Assembly: GCF_016906305.1 (NCBI RefSeq) | Contig: NZ_JADDOL010000002.1 | Coordinates: 62,001-126,000 of the forward strand | Source: Alloalcanivorax marinus | GTDB lineage: Bacteria > Pseudomonadota > Gammaproteobacteria > Pseudomonadales > Alcanivoracaceae | DNA length: 64,000 nt | Direction of reading: 5' to 3' | Shown here: positions 9,898 to 20,586 of the stretch, one piece after another | How positions within the stretch are numbered: the stretch's first letter is position 1 | How the letters are laid out: each line of letters starts with the position of its first letter | Made by a program: the position numbers and the translations under genes | Notes under the pieces: generated by a model | Told to the model about the DNA's origin: nothing | Databases searched by the model: none | The model's input: the letters and a program-made list of their open reading frames with translations, nothing else

Positions 9898-10704
9898 TCA
9901 TGCCTTTTGATCCCGCCAGGTCACCGCGATGCCATCGGCATAGCGCAGGTCGACCCGGGCCACTCCGCGGCTGTCGCTGCTCAGCACGCCACGGTAGAGC
10001 CGCGTGAAGCGGCGTAACTTACCCACGTAATTTTCCCGGTCCACCACCACCTGCATCTGGTTGTCCAGGGTCAGGCGGGCGGTGAGCCGCGCGTTCACTT
10101 CCATGCGCTCGATGCCCAGGCCCACTTCGCGCAGCAGCTTGCTCATGCTGTGGTAGAAGCCCATCACCGCTTCCAGGCGCTGGTCCGGCCCGTTGAGACG
10201 CGGCAGGCCGGTCAGGTCGTACTGCTTGAGCGCCTGGAACGGCTCGCCGTTGCGCGACACCAGCACGCTTTCGTTCCACACCGCCACCGGCTCGCGCTCG
10301 GTGATGGTCAGCTTGACCGTGTCCGGCCACTGCCGGCGCACGGACACGTCCGACACCCAGCTCAGGCCGGCGGCGCGCTGGTAGATGTCCTCCAGCGGCG
10401 CCGAAAAATAGTTGGCGTCGCGGACCAGCGCGGCCAGGGCGGTCTGCACCTGCTGCTGGCGACGCACGTCGGTGACGCCGTCCACGCCGACCTTGCGGAT
10501 CGGGTAGTGGTCCAGCACCCGCGGCAGCCAGATCACCCCGGCCACCAGCACCACCGCCACCAGCGAGGCCAGCACCCCGGGCACCGCCGCGGCCAGCCGC
10601 TCGCGCAGCGGCACCGTCGGCGCCTGCCGGCGGACGCGGGTCGCCCGCGGGGACGCGCCCCGGCCGCGGCGCGGCTCCGGCGTGCGGCGCGGCGCCCTAG
10701 CCAC
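9898..10704 (-). CDS. ftsQ: Cell division protein FtsQ
   Basis: 268 residues. Bitopic divisome protein: a basic cytoplasmic N-terminus (~30 residues, many Arg and Pro), one transmembrane helix around residues 40-62 (PGVLASLVAVVLVAGVIWL), a POTRA domain (YPIRKVGVDGVTDVRRQQQ), and the FtsQ-type C-terminal domain. FtsQ bridges early and late division proteins by binding FtsB and FtsL. It overlaps the end of ddlB by 8 bases, which suggests coupled translation. Confidence 0.95.
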   Translation of the reverse strand: MARAPRRTPEPRRGRGASPRATRVRRQAPTVPLRERLAAAVPGVLASLVAVVLVAGVIWLPRVLDHYPIRKVGVDGVTDVRRQQQVQTALAALVRDANYFSAPLEDIYQRAAGLSWVSDVSVRRQWPDTVKLTITEREPVAVWNESVLVSRNGEPFQALKQYDLTGLPRLNGPDQRLEAVMGFYHSMSKLLREVGLGIERMEVNARLTARLTLDNQMQVVVDRENYVGKLRRFTRLYRGVLSSDSRGVARVDLRYADGIAVTWRDQKA

Positions 10705-11668
10705 GGCCCTTGCTCCCTTTCTTCGCCTTGCCCGCCGGGGCCCGGTCCATGGCTTCCAGCAGAATGCGCGCCACCAGGGTGGCGAAATCGTCGCCGGCGG
10801 CCTTGGCGGCCATCGGCACCAGGCTGTGGTCGGTCATGCCCGGCACGGTGTTCACCTCCAGCAGTTGCCACTGGCCCTGTTCGTCGCGCATCACGTCGAC
10901 ACGGCCCCAGCCCCGGCAGCCGACCACCCGGAAGGCGCGCAGGGCCAGCTCGCGAAGGGCCTGTTCGTCGGCGTCGTCGAGCCCGGCCGGGCACAGGTAT
11001 TCGGTGCTGGTGGCCTGGTATTTGGCTTCGAAATCGTAAAACGCGTGGGGCGTCTTCAGACGGATCGCCGGCAGCGCCTGGTCGCCCACCACCGCCACCG
11101 TGTACTCCGGCCCGTGCACCCAGGCTTCCACAAGCACTTCGCTGTCGTAATGGCGGGCGGCGGCCAGGGCGGCGGCCAGATCCGCCTCGCCGTCCACCTT
11201 GGCCATGCCGATGGACGAGCCCTCATGGGACGGCTTGACCATGCGCGGGAAACCCATGGTGGCCGGCACTTCGGAAATACCGTCCACATAGAAGTCCGGG
11301 GTCGGCAGGCCGGCGCCCTTCCACAGCTGCTTGGTGCGCACCTTGTCCATGCCGATGGCCGAGGCCATCACGCCGGAACCGGTGTAAGGCACGCCCAGAT
11401 GCTCAAGCACGCCCTGGATCACGCCGTCCTCGCCGCCGCGACCGTGCAGGGCGATGAAGGCCACGTCGAAGCCCTTCAGCGTGCCCACGCCGCTGTCCGC
11501 CGGATCCACCAGTTCGGCGATCAGCCCCAGCTGGCGCAGCGCCTGATGGACGGCGGCGCCGCTCTTCAGCGACACCGACCGCTCGGCGGAGTCGCCTCCG
11601 GCCAACACCGCCACCCGGCCGATGCGGGCCAGGCGTTGCTTCATGGCGCTGTCCAGGCGGTTAACCAC
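10697..11668 (-). CDS. ddlB: D-alanine--D-alanine ligase
   Basis: 323 residues. ATP-grasp enzyme that makes D-Ala-D-Ala for the peptidoglycan pentapeptide. Family motifs: [19 protein letters not shown] near the N-terminus, [32 protein letters not shown], and the C-terminal [15 protein letters not shown]. It sits between murC and ftsQ as in other gammaproteobacteria and overlaps both by 8 bases. An in-frame ATG 8 codons in (MKQRLARIG) is an alternative start. Confidence 0.96.
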   Translation of the reverse strand: MVNRLDSAMKQRLARIGRVAVLAGGDSAERSVSLKSGAAVHQALRQLGLIAELVDPADSGVGTLKGFDVAFIALHGRGGEDGVIQGVLEHLGVPYTGSGVMASAIGMDKVRTKQLWKGAGLPTPDFYVDGISEVPATMGFPRMVKPSHEGSSIGMAKVDGEADLAAALAAARHYDSEVLVEAWVHGPEYTVAVVGDQALPAIRLKTPHAFYDFEAKYQATSTEYLCPAGLDDADEQALRELALRAFRVVGCRGWGRVDVMRDEQGQWQLLEVNTVPGMTDHSLVPMAAKAAGDDFATLVARILLEAMDRAPAGKAKKGSKGRG

Positions 11669-13139
11669 GATGTTCCTCTCCTTGCGCCGGGCCGCTGACC
11701 TGTTCCGCCAGGTCCCGGGCGATGGTGCCCACGTTACCGGCGCCCTGGGTGACCAGCAGATCGCCGTTCTTCAATACCTGCTTGAGCAGCCCGGGCAGTT
11801 TGGCCGGGTCGTCCACGTACAGCGGCTCGATGCGCGCGCGCTGGCGCAGACTGCGCATCAGGGCGCGGCTGTCGGCCCCGGGAATCGGATCCTCGCCGGC
11901 GCCATAGACCTCCAGCAGCAGCAATTGATCCACCTCGCCGAGCACTTCCACGAAATCCTCGTAGAGATCGCGGGTACGGGTGTAACGGTGCGGCTGGAAC
12001 AGCATCACCAGGCGCCGGCCCGGCCAGCCCTGGCGGATCGCGGCGACGGTGGCGGCCACCTCGCGCGGGTGGTGGCCATAGTCGTCCACCAGGGTGGCGC
12101 TGCCGCCGTCGCAGGGGTATTCGCCGAGCACGTCGAAACGCCGGCCCACGCCGCCGAAGCCGTTCAGCCCGCGCACGATGGCCTCATCGTCGGCACCCTC
12201 GTCGGCGGCCACGGCGATGGCCGCCAGGGCGTTGAGCACGTTGTGGCGGCCGGGCATGTTCAGGGTGATGTCCAGGGGCGCGCCTTCGCTGCGCACCACC
12301 CGGAAGCGGGTCCGCATGCCGTCCTGGGTCACGTTCTCGGCGCGCAGGTCCGCGTCCTCGCTGAAGCCGTAACGGATTACCTGGCGATTGACCCGGGGCA
12401 GCAGCTTGCGCACCACCGGATCGTCCACGCACATCACCGCCACGCCGTAGAACGGCAGGTTGTGCAGAAATTCGATAAAGGTGTTTTCCAGCCGCGCGAA
12501 ATCGCCGCCGTAGGTGTGCATATGGTCGGCGTCGATATTGGTGACGATGGCGCTCATCGGCTGCAGGTGCAGGAAGCTGGCGTCGGATTCGTCCGCCTCG
12601 GCCACCAGGTAGCGGCTCTGGCCCAGGCGCGCATTGGTACCGGCGCTGTTCAGGCGACCGCCGATCACGAAGGTCGGGTCCAGCCCGGCTTCCGCCAGAA
12701 TCGAGGCCACCATGGAGGTGGTGGTGGTCTTGCCGTGGGTGCCGGCCACGGCGATGCCGTGGCGGAAACGCATCAGCTCGGCCAGCATTTCCGCCCGCGG
12801 CACCACCGGCACGCGGCGCTCGTGGGCGGCGGCCACTTCCACATTGTCGGTTTTCACCGCCGTGGAGGTGACCACCACGTCCGCGTCCTCGATGTTTTCG
12901 GCCCGGTGGCCGATGTCCACGCGCACGCCCAGCTCGCGCAGGCGCGCCACCACTGGCGACTCCTTGATGTCGCTGCCGCTCACCGCGTAGCCCTGGTTGG
13001 CCAGCACCTCGGCGATGCCGCACATGCCGGCGCCGCCGATGCCGACGAAATGGATGCCCCGGATGCGGCGCATCTCCGGCACGGTGTGCACCGCTTCCGG
13101 TTTCATGTTGCCAGCGGCTTTCGTGTTGCTAGCGGCCAT
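11661..13139 (-). CDS. murC: UDP-N-acetylmuramate--L-alanine ligase
   Basis: 492 residues. Adds L-Ala to UDP-MurNAc, the first amino acid of the stem peptide. The N-terminal Rossmann motif ([17 protein letters not shown]), the Mur ligase ATP motif ([13 protein letters not shown]) and [10 protein letters not shown] are visible. It overlaps the end of murG by 11 bases; an in-frame ATG at residue 12 is an alternative start. Confidence 0.97.
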   Translation of the reverse strand: MAASNTKAAGNMKPEAVHTVPEMRRIRGIHFVGIGGAGMCGIAEVLANQGYAVSGSDIKESPVVARLRELGVRVDIGHRAENIEDADVVVTSTAVKTDNVEVAAAHERRVPVVPRAEMLAELMRFRHGIAVAGTHGKTTTTSMVASILAEAGLDPTFVIGGRLNSAGTNARLGQSRYLVAEADESDASFLHLQPMSAIVTNIDADHMHTYGGDFARLENTFIEFLHNLPFYGVAVMCVDDPVVRKLLPRVNRQVIRYGFSEDADLRAENVTQDGMRTRFRVVRSEGAPLDITLNMPGRHNVLNALAAIAVAADEGADDEAIVRGLNGFGGVGRRFDVLGEYPCDGGSATLVDDYGHHPREVAATVAAIRQGWPGRRLVMLFQPHRYTRTRDLYEDFVEVLGEVDQLLLLEVYGAGEDPIPGADSRALMRSLRQRARIEPLYVDDPAKLPGLLKQVLKNGDLLVTQGAGNVGTIARDLAEQVSGPAQGEEHRG

Positions 13140-14199
13140 GGGCCACCTCCTCGCACAATTTCGCCACCCGGGCGGCGCTGTCCGGCACCGCCAGCTGGCG
13201 GGCGCGGCAGGCGATCTGCGCCAGGGCGTCCCGTTCGGTCATGCCGGCCAGGCTGCGCGCCAGGGTGCCGGCGTTCATCTCGCTCTGCGCCATCATCAGC
13301 GCGGCGCCGCGGTCCACCAGCCAGCGCGCGTTGAGCGTCTGGTGATCGTCCACCGCCGTGGGTAGCGGCACGAACAGCGCGGCCACGCCGGCGGCGGCCA
13401 CTTCCGCCACCGTCAGGGCGCCGGCCCGGCACACCACCAGATCCGCCCAGGCGTAGGCCTCGGCCATGTCGTCGATGAATTCGCTGACCCGGGCGTGCAG
13501 GCCCAGGGCCTGGTAAACCGGCAGTGCCTCGTTCTCACGACCGGCGCCGCATTGGTGGCGCACGTCCAGCTGATTGCCGAGCGCCGCCATCAGCAGTTCC
13601 GGCAGATCCTGGTTGAGCGCCAGCGCGCCCTGGCTGCCGCCCAACACCAGCACCCGCAGGGCGCCGCGGCGGGCCTGGTAACGTTCGGTGGGCTCCGCCA
13701 GGGCGGCGATCTCGGCGCGCACCGGGTTACCCACCCAGATGCCGCCGGAGATCGCGCCCTCGAACCCTTCCAGGGTCTCGGTGGCGAAACGCGCCAGGGT
13801 GCGATTGGTCAGACCCGGCACCGCGTTCTGCTCATGCACCACCAGCGGCACGCCGGCCAGCCGCGCGGCCAGCCCGCCGGGAGCGCTGACGAAGCCGCCG
13901 AAGCCCACCGCCAGCACCGGTTTGACCCGGCGGATCAGGCGGCGCGCCTGCCACAGGGCGCGCAGCATCTGCAGCGGGCCGATCACTTTGCGTTTGAGAC
14001 CGCCGCCACGCAGGCGGCCCACGCCCAGGGTCGCCACTTCAAAACCGTGCTTGGGCACCAGCCGGGTTTCCATGCCGCCTTCCGCGCCCAGCCACAGAAC
14101 CCGGAAACCGGCGTCGGTGAGCTCGCGGGCCACCGCCAGCGCGGGGAACACGTGCCCGCCGGTGCCGCCGGCCATGATCAGAACCGTCCCTTTGCTCAT
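13129..14199 (-). CDS. murG: UDP-GlcNAc transferase making lipid II
   Basis: 356 residues from the ATG at 14199. MurG adds GlcNAc to lipid I on the inner face of the membrane to give lipid II. Glycine-rich loops [14 protein letters not shown] and [13 protein letters not shown] and the donor-binding [11 protein letters not shown] motif are present. The same frame is open for a further ~365 codons upstream, but that part is antisense or shadow of ftsW. The start is fixed by homology and by the ATGA overlap with the ftsW stop. Confidence 0.96.
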   Translation of the reverse strand: MSKGTVLIMAGGTGGHVFPALAVARELTDAGFRVLWLGAEGGMETRLVPKHGFEVATLGVGRLRGGGLKRKVIGPLQMLRALWQARRLIRRVKPVLAVGFGGFVSAPGGLAARLAGVPLVVHEQNAVPGLTNRTLARFATETLEGFEGAISGGIWVGNPVRAEIAALAEPTERYQARRGALRVLVLGGSQGALALNQDLPELLMAALGNQLDVRHQCGAGRENEALPVYQALGLHARVSEFIDDMAEAYAWADLVVCRAGALTVAEVAAAGVAALFVPLPTAVDDHQTLNARWLVDRGAALMMAQSEMNAGTLARSLAGMTERDALAQIACRARQLAVPDSAARVAKLCEEVAHGR

Positions 14200-15347
14200 T
14201 GCGCCCTCCCTCTGGCCTGGAGGCGGGACTGCTCGGCGCCGGCACGCAACACCAGCGCCACCATGGCCGCCGAAATCAACAGGGACGAGCCGCCGTAACT
14301 GACGAACGGCAGGGTCAGCCCCTTGGTGGGCAGCACGCCCATGTTCACGCCCACGTTGATGAACGCCTGGGCGCAGAACACCAGCGCGCAGCCGTACACC
14401 AGGTAGGCGTGATACAGAAAGCCCCGTTCCTCCAGCCCGTGACCGATGCGGAACACCCGCCAGCCCAGCACCGTGAAACCGGCCAGCATCGCCAGCACGC
14501 CCAGCAGGCCCCACTCCTCCGCCAGCACCGCGAACACGAAGTCGGTGTGCGCTTCCGGCAGGTAGAACAGTTTTTGCACGCTGTTGCCCAGGCCCACGCC
14601 CATGAAGTGGCCACGGCCGAAGGCGATCAGGCTTTGCGTCAGCTGGTAGCCGGCGCCGTACTGGTCCGCCCAGGGGTCGGTAAAGCTCATCAGGCGCGCC
14701 ACGCGATAGGGCTCCGCCAGCGCCACCACCGCCGCCAGCGCCACCGCCGCCAGGCCGATCAGCAGGAACCGCAGGGTCGGCACGCCGGCCAGGAACAGCA
14801 TGCCCATGGCGGTAATGCCCAGTACCACCACGGCGCCGAAGTCCGGCTGCAGCAGCAGCATGAACGTGAGCGCGCCAAGCACGCCCAGGGGAATCAGGAA
14901 GGCCTTCCAGCGGGTTTCCAGGGCGGCCTTGTGCTGGGCGATGTAACCGGCCAGATAGAGCACGAAGCATAGCTTCACCACCTCGGACGCCTGAATGGTC
15001 AGGCCGGGCAGTGCGATCCAGCGGGTGGAGCCGTTCACTTCCCGGCCCAGGCCGGGCACGAACACCAGCAGCAGGAACACCACCGCCACCGGCAGCGCCG
15101 CGAAGCGCAGTTTTTCCAGCACCGTCAGCGGCACGCAGCAATAGACGAACAGGCCCACGCCGACGCCGGCCAGCAGATACAGGCCGTGGCGCATGCCGTA
15201 GTAGAACGGGTTGCCGAGTCGCGTTTCGCCGATCTGCAGGGACGCGGAGGTGACGATCACCAGCCCCGCCAGACTCAGCAGCGCCACCGCCCACAGCAGC
15301 GGACGGTCGACACCGGATTGGCGAACGCTGAGCAGAACCCTAGCCAC
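14196..15347 (-). CDS. ftsW: Septal peptidoglycan glycosyltransferase FtsW
   Basis: 383 residues, polytopic with about ten hydrophobic segments, SEDS family. FtsW polymerises glycan strands at the septum together with FtsI. Typical motifs are SLAGLVIVTSAS near the N-terminus, the catalytic-loop region (GLGREVNGSTRWI) and LTLPFVSYGGSSLLISAA near the C-terminus. It overlaps murD by 8 bases and murG by 4. The C-terminal tail is basic and cytoplasmic. Confidence 0.96.
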   Translation of the reverse strand: MARVLLSVRQSGVDRPLLWAVALLSLAGLVIVTSASLQIGETRLGNPFYYGMRHGLYLLAGVGVGLFVYCCVPLTVLEKLRFAALPVAVVFLLLVFVPGLGREVNGSTRWIALPGLTIQASEVVKLCFVLYLAGYIAQHKAALETRWKAFLIPLGVLGALTFMLLLQPDFGAVVVLGITAMGMLFLAGVPTLRFLLIGLAAVALAAVVALAEPYRVARLMSFTDPWADQYGAGYQLTQSLIAFGRGHFMGVGLGNSVQKLFYLPEAHTDFVFAVLAEEWGLLGVLAMLAGFTVLGWRVFRIGHGLEERGFLYHAYLVYGCALVFCAQAFINVGVNMGVLPTKGLTLPFVSYGGSSLLISAAMVALVLRAGAEQSRLQARGRAQ

Positions 15348-16665
15348 CGGTCACCTCCTTGGCGCGGGCGGTGAAATCGTCGCCCCGGGCGGTGTAACCG
15401 CTGTACATGTCGAAAGAGGCACAGGCCGGCGACAGCAGCACCGCGTCGCCGGGCTGAGCCAGTTGCCGGGCCCGGGCCACGGCGGCGGCCATGTCCGCCA
15501 CCCGTTCGCAGGGCACGCCGGCCAGGCCGTCGGCCACCTTGTCCGCGTCCTGGCCCAGCAGCAGCGCCGCGCGCAGGTATTGCCGGGCGGGCTCGCCCAT
15601 GGGCGAGAATTCCTGGCCCTTGCCCTGACCGCCGGCGATCAGGATCACCTTGCCGGGGATCGCCTCGCCGATGCCGGTGAGCGCCGCCAGGGTGGCGCCC
15701 ACATTGGTGGCCTTGGAATCGTTGATCCAGCGCACCTCGCCGGCTTCGGCGATCAGCTGGCAGCGGTGCGGCAGCCCCTTGAACACCTTGATGGTGGCCA
15801 GGGCGGTGGCGCGGTCGAAGCCCAGGGCATCGCTCATGGCCAGCACCGCCAGCACGTTCATGGCGTTGTGGTGGCCGGTGAGCGCCAGTTCATCCAGGCG
15901 CAGCAGTTCCTCGCCCTGGCAGGTCAGCACCTGCCGCTCCGCGTCCAGGCGGTAGTGGGCTTCCGGGTGGCTGCCAAAGGTCACTTCCCGGGGCGCCGGG
16001 TTCTGCGGCCGGGTGGCCAGATCGTCCCGGTTCCACACCGCCACCTGGCAGCCGTCGTAGATGCGCTGCTTGGCGGCCACGTAATCGCTGAACTTGGCGT
16101 AACGGTCCAGATGGTCCTGGGACACATTGAGAGTGCTGGCCACCTGGGCGTTCAGGCTGTAGGTGGTCTCCAGCTGGAAGCTGGACAGCTCGAGCACGTA
16201 CAGACCCGCGTCCTCGCGCAGCAGATCCAGCGCCGGCACGCCCAGATTGCCGCCCACCCCCGGCTTGGCGTCGCAGGCTTTCGCCACTTCGCCCAGCAGG
16301 GTGACCACGGTGCTCTTGGCGTTGGAACCGGTAATGCCCACCAGCGGCCGGCTGGCGGCGCGGGCGAACAGCTCGATATCGCCGATCACTTCCTTGCCCT
16401 CGGCGGCCTGCTCGGCGATGGCCGGGGTGGACACCGCCACGCCGGGACTGACGATCAGCCGGCGGGCACGCTTCATCCAGCCGCTCTTGAAGCCGCCGGC
16501 ATGGATCTTGAGCTTGGGGTATTCGGCGCGCAGATCGTCCAGCCCGGCCGGAGCCTCACGGGTATCCAGGGCGCGCACGGGCATACCCTGATCCGCCAGA
16601 TAGCGGATCACGGAGTGCCCGGTGACCCCGAGACCAATGACCAGATCGAACGCGTCTTTCGCCAT
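15340..16665 (-). CDS. murD: UDP-N-acetylmuramoyl-L-alanine--D-glutamate ligase
   Basis: 441 residues from the ATG at 16665; the frame extends upstream but those residues run back into mraY. Adds D-Glu to UDP-MurNAc-L-Ala. The N-terminal VIGLGVTGHSVIRYL, the P-loop variant GITGSNAKSTVVTLLG, the NVSQDHLDRY motif and WINDSKATNVGATLAAL are visible. The P-loop reads SNAKST rather than the commoner TNGKST; I recall similar versions in other pseudomonad-type MurD proteins. It starts 17 bases after the mraY stop and overlaps ftsW by 8. Confidence 0.96.
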   Translation of the reverse strand: MAKDAFDLVIGLGVTGHSVIRYLADQGMPVRALDTREAPAGLDDLRAEYPKLKIHAGGFKSGWMKRARRLIVSPGVAVSTPAIAEQAAEGKEVIGDIELFARAASRPLVGITGSNAKSTVVTLLGEVAKACDAKPGVGGNLGVPALDLLREDAGLYVLELSSFQLETTYSLNAQVASTLNVSQDHLDRYAKFSDYVAAKQRIYDGCQVAVWNRDDLATRPQNPAPREVTFGSHPEAHYRLDAERQVLTCQGEELLRLDELALTGHHNAMNVLAVLAMSDALGFDRATALATIKVFKGLPHRCQLIAEAGEVRWINDSKATNVGATLAALTGIGEAIPGKVILIAGGQGKGQEFSPMGEPARQYLRAALLLGQDADKVADGLAGVPCERVADMAAAVARARQLAQPGDAVLLSPACASFDMYSGYTARGDDFTARAKEVTGG

Positions 16666-16682
16666 AGAGTTGTTGTCGTCCT

Positions 16683-17765
16683 TCAGCGAATTTTCAGGGT
16701 CGCGAGACCCACCAGTACGAGAATCACGGTGATGATCCAGAACCGCACGATGATCTTCGGCTCCGGCCACCCTTTCAGTTCAAAGTGGTGATGAATCGGC
16801 GCCATGCGGAAAATGCGCCGGCCGGTGAGCTTGAACGACGCCACCTGCAGCATCACCGACACGGTTTCCATCACGAACACGCCGCCCATGATGAACAGCA
16901 CGATTTCCTGGCGGACGATCACCGCCATCACGCCCAGCACCGCGCCCAGGGACAGGGCGCCCACGTCGCCCATGAACACCTGCGCCGGGTAGGCGTTGAA
17001 CCACAGGAAGCCCAGGCCGGCGCCGCACAGGCCGGCGACGATCACCACCAGCTCGCCGGCCCCGGCGATATAGGGAATCTGCAGATAGGTGGCGAATTCC
17101 GCGTGGCCGCTGGCGTAGGCGAAGATGCCCAGCGCCGCCGCCACCAGCACGGTGGGCATGATCGCCAGGCCGTCCAGGCCGTCGGTGAGGTTGACCGCGT
17201 TGGAGGCGCCGGTGATCACGAAATAGGTGAGCACCACGTAGAACAGGCCCATGTTGAGCGCCACGGTCTTGAAGAACGGCACGATCAGCTGGGTTTCCGC
17301 CGGGCTCTGGGCGGTGAAATACAGGGCCAGGCCGGCGCCCAGGGCGCCCACCGACTGCCAGAAGTATTTCCAGCGGGCCGGCAGGCCGCGCGGATTCTTC
17401 TCCACCACCTTGCGCCAGTCGTCCACCCAGCCCACGGCGCCGAACACGGTCAGCACCGCCAGGGTGATCCACACGAAGCGGTTGCCCAGGTCGGCCCACA
17501 GCAGGGTGGCGATGGCGATGGACACCAGAATCAGGCCACCGCCCATGGTCGGCGTGCCGGCCTTGCTCAGATGGCTTTTCGGACCGTCGTCGCGGATCGC
17601 CTGGCCGACCTGCTTTTCCTGCAGCTTGCGGATCATCACCGGGCCGATCCAGAACGCCAGGAACAGCGCGGTCAGCACCGCCAGAATGGCGCGCAGCGTA
17701 ATGTACTGGAACACCGTGAAGCCGTTGTAGAGTCCGCTCAGTTGTTCCGCCAGCCAAAGCAGCAT
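16683..17765 (-). CDS. mraY: Phospho-N-acetylmuramoyl-pentapeptide transferase
   Basis: 360 residues with about ten transmembrane helices. MraY transfers phospho-MurNAc-pentapeptide to undecaprenyl phosphate to form lipid I. Motifs include [14 protein letters not shown], the Asp-rich GWVDDWRKV and [14 protein letters not shown], and the C-terminal [15 protein letters not shown]. The start overlaps the murF stop by one base (TGATG), so translation is probably coupled. Confidence 0.98.
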   Translation of the reverse strand: MLLWLAEQLSGLYNGFTVFQYITLRAILAVLTALFLAFWIGPVMIRKLQEKQVGQAIRDDGPKSHLSKAGTPTMGGGLILVSIAIATLLWADLGNRFVWITLAVLTVFGAVGWVDDWRKVVEKNPRGLPARWKYFWQSVGALGAGLALYFTAQSPAETQLIVPFFKTVALNMGLFYVVLTYFVITGASNAVNLTDGLDGLAIMPTVLVAAALGIFAYASGHAEFATYLQIPYIAGAGELVVIVAGLCGAGLGFLWFNAYPAQVFMGDVGALSLGAVLGVMAVIVRQEIVLFIMGGVFVMETVSVMLQVASFKLTGRRIFRMAPIHHHFELKGWPEPKIIVRFWIITVILVLVGLATLKIR

Positions 17766-19111
17766 CAGTGCTGTCCCCCCTCAGTATTGGTGAGCCGTTG
17801 CACCACCTGCTCCATGCGGGCGAAACGCGACCCCTTGACCAGCACCGTGCCGCCGGCGGCCAGAATGACCTTTGCCTCGCGGGCGGCCTGGTCGTGGTTG
17901 TCCACCGGCCGGGCGCCATCGCCGAAGCCGCGCGCGGCGGATTCGGCGCCGGGCACCGTGATCAGTGTGTCGAGACCGGCCAGACGGGCGTCCTCGCCCA
18001 GTTCGCCGATCAGTTTTTCCGTGTCCGGGCCGAGTTCGCCGATCGGTCCCAGCACCAGGGCTCGCGGCGCCGGACGCTGCGCCAGCCAGGCGATGGCGGC
18101 GCGCACCGAGCCCGGGTTGGCGTTGTAGGTATCGTCCACCAGGGTGCCGCCCTCGACGGTCAGCACATTCATACGCCCGGGCACCGGCTTGAGCTGTTCC
18201 AGACGCGGCACCACCTTGGCCAGGTCCTCGCCCAGCGCCTGCACCGCGGCCAGCGCCAGCAGGGCGTTGCCGACCTGGTGGGCGCCCACCAGCGGCAGCC
18301 GCACGTTCAGCCCCAGGGGCTGCAGCAGGAAGTCGGCGCCCTGCTCGTCCAGCCGCACCGACTCGGCGTGGAGATCGCAGCCCGTCGGGTTGCGCACGCC
18401 CACGCGCCGCACCCGCAGACCCTGCTCGGTGGCGCGCTCGGCGAAGAAGTCCGCGTAATGGTCGTCGTTGTTGACGATGGCGGTGGCGCCCTCGGCGCAG
18501 CCGGTGAAAATTTCGGCCTTGGCCCGGGCGATGCCGTCCATGCTGCCGAAACCTTCCAGGTGCGCGCCGGTCACGTTGGTGATCAACGCCACCTGCGGCT
18601 TCACCAGGGACACGGTCCAGGCGATCTCGCCGGGGGCGTTGGCGCCCAGCTCGATCACCGCGCGGCGGTGTTCCGGGCCCAGACGCAGCAGCGTCAGCGG
18701 CACGCCGATGTCGTTGTTCAGGTTGCCCCGGGTGGCCAGGGTGCCCTCGCCCAGCAGCACGGCGGTCATTTCCTTCACCGTGGTCTTGCCGGCATTGCCG
18801 GTCACCGCCACCCGCGGAATCGGGAAGCGCGCGGCCTGGCCGGCGGCGATCCGCCCCAGGGCCTGGCGGCCATCGGCGACGCGCACCTGACGATCGAACA
18901 GGTCCTGGTCGCGCTCCACCACCACCGCCCGGGCGCCGGTGGCAAGGGCCTGCTCCAGGAAGTCGTGGCCGTCGAAGCGGTCGCCGCGCAGGGCCACGAA
19001 CAGGCTGCCGTCGACCAGGGCGCGGGTGTCCGTGCTCACCGCGCTGATTTCCAGGTCATCGCCGCGCAGCTCGCCGCCGGTCCAGTCGCGAATGTCGCTC
19101 AAACGCATCAT
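17765..19111 (-). CDS. murF: UDP-N-acetylmuramoyl-tripeptide--D-Ala-D-Ala ligase
   Basis: 448 residues from the ATG at 19111, whose ATGA overlaps the murE stop; a second ATG follows immediately. Adds D-Ala-D-Ala to the tripeptide, completing the cytoplasmic precursor. The ATP motif is [15 protein letters not shown] (NAGKTT rather than SNGKTT), and [12 protein letters not shown] and [16 protein letters not shown] are typical. The frame upstream of this start belongs to murE sequence. Confidence 0.96.
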   Translation of the reverse strand: MMRLSDIRDWTGGELRGDDLEISAVSTDTRALVDGSLFVALRGDRFDGHDFLEQALATGARAVVVERDQDLFDRQVRVADGRQALGRIAAGQAARFPIPRVAVTGNAGKTTVKEMTAVLLGEGTLATRGNLNNDIGVPLTLLRLGPEHRRAVIELGANAPGEIAWTVSLVKPQVALITNVTGAHLEGFGSMDGIARAKAEIFTGCAEGATAIVNNDDHYADFFAERATEQGLRVRRVGVRNPTGCDLHAESVRLDEQGADFLLQPLGLNVRLPLVGAHQVGNALLALAAVQALGEDLAKVVPRLEQLKPVPGRMNVLTVEGGTLVDDTYNANPGSVRAAIAWLAQRPAPRALVLGPIGELGPDTEKLIGELGEDARLAGLDTLITVPGAESAARGFGDGARPVDNHDQAAREAKVILAAGGTVLVKGSRFARMEQVVQRLTNTEGGQH

Positions 19112-20586
19112 GACGCCCCTCCCCGGCCCCACAGAGCCAGCGCGTCGCGGGCCAGCTCGCGGTCGTCCAGGGGCAGGCGTTCGCCCTGGATTTCCTGATA
19201 GTCCTCGTGCCCCTTGCCGGCCACCAGCACCACGTCGCCGGCCTCGGCGCCGGTCACCGCGCGGCGCACCGCTTCGGCGCGGTCCACGCGGGTGTCCATG
19301 GCCGCCGGCGCCCGGGCGCCGGCCAGCATGGCGTCGAGAATCGCCTGCGGGTCCTCGCTGCGCGGGTTGTCGCTGGTCAGGATCACCCGATCCGCGCCGG
19401 CCTCGGCCACGGCGGCCATCAGCGGGCGCTTGCCGGTGTCGCGGTCGCCGCCGCAACCGACCACGCAATGCAGGCGGCCCTGGAAATGCTCGCGCACCGC
19501 CGCCAGGGCTTTTTCCAGGCCATCCGGGGTGTGCGCGTAATCGATGATCACCGTGGGCTTGCCCGGCTCCACGATGGGCTGCATGCGGCCCGGCACCGGG
19601 GTCACCGCCGCCAGGGCGCTCTGCAGACGCTCCGGCGTGACGCCGAAACCGTGCAGCACGCCGGCCACGGCCATCAGGTTGCTGCGGTTGAAGGCTCCGA
19701 ACAGTGGCACGGACACGTTCACCGCCTCACCGCCCACGGTGAAGCGCAGATCCATGCCCCGGGGGTGCGGCTGGCAGGCCACGCAACGCACCGTGGCACC
19801 GGGTCCGGCGCCGAAGGTGATGCAGCGCACGCCGTCATTGAGCCGCGCCAGCAGCGTCTGGGACGCCGGGTCGTCGTCGTTGATCACCGCCTGACTCAGG
19901 TTCGGGCGGGTGAACAGGGCGACTTTGGCCAGCAGATAACTGTCCATGTCGCCGTGGTAATCCAGATGATCGCGGCTCAGGTTGCTGAATACGGCGGCGC
20001 GGATCGGGGTGTCGCCCAGCCGGTGCTGATCCAGTGCGTGGGAGGACACTTCCATGGCCACCGCATCGGCGCCGTCCTGGAGCAGATCGCGCAAACCCTG
20101 CTGCAGGCCGATGGGGTCCGGCGTGGTGTGGCCGGTGCTCCGCTCGTGGCCCTTGAGGCCCACGCCCAGGGTGCCCATCAGGCCACAGTGGAAACCCAGG
20201 GCGTCCAGGGCGTCGCGCAGGAACCAGGTAATGCTGGTCTTGCCGTTGGTGCCGGTAACGCCGATCACCTTTAGCCGCCGGCCGGGCTGGTCGTAGAAAC
20301 GGGCCGCCAGCACGCCCACCTGCCGGCGCAGGTCCGGGATCACCAGGTGCGCCACCGGCGCGGTGGCGCGCACCGCGAAGGTGTCGCCTTCTTCCAGCAC
20401 GGTGGCGGCGCCGGCACGGACGGCGGCGTCGATAAAGCGGCGGCCATCGGTCTGATGGCCGGGCACCGCCAGAAACAGGTCGCCGCGCTGCACCGCGCGG
20501 CTGTCCAGGCGCAGGGCCGGCACCGGCCGGTCGCGCAGGGCCGCCGGCAGCGGGCAATCGGGCAGCAGCTGGCTCAGGGTGCTCAT
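19108..20586 (-). CDS. murE: UDP-MurNAc-L-Ala-D-Glu:meso-diaminopimelate ligase
   Basis: 492 residues. Adds the third residue of the stem peptide. [17 protein letters not shown] is the ATP motif, and [11 protein letters not shown] and [12 protein letters not shown] are family motifs. The substrate motif [10 protein letters not shown] contains the DNPR signature of ligases that use meso-diaminopimelate, as expected for a Gram-negative. Overlaps both ftsI and murF by 4 bases. Confidence 0.97.
   Translation of the reverse strand: MSTLSQLLPDCPLPAALRDRPVPALRLDSRAVQRGDLFLAVPGHQTDGRRFIDAAVRAGAATVLEEGDTFAVRATAPVAHLVIPDLRRQVGVLAARFYDQPGRRLKVIGVTGTNGKTSITWFLRDALDALGFHCGLMGTLGVGLKGHERSTGHTTPDPIGLQQGLRDLLQDGADAVAMEVSSHALDQHRLGDTPIRAAVFSNLSRDHLDYHGDMDSYLLAKVALFTRPNLSQAVINDDDPASQTLLARLNDGVRCITFGAGPGATVRCVACQPHPRGMDLRFTVGGEAVNVSVPLFGAFNRSNLMAVAGVLHGFGVTPERLQSALAAVTPVPGRMQPIVEPGKPTVIIDYAHTPDGLEKALAAVREHFQGRLHCVVGCGGDRDTGKRPLMAAVAEAGADRVILTSDNPRSEDPQAILDAMLAGARAPAAMDTRVDRAEAVRRAVTGAEAGDVVLVAGKGHEDYQEIQGERLPLDDRELARDALALWGRGGAS

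Noticed and set aside
13129-15294. 721-codon frame suggesting an FtsW-MurG fusion
   Set aside because: The upstream half is an off-frame reading of ftsW. FtsW and MurG are each complete in their own frames with an ATGA overlap.
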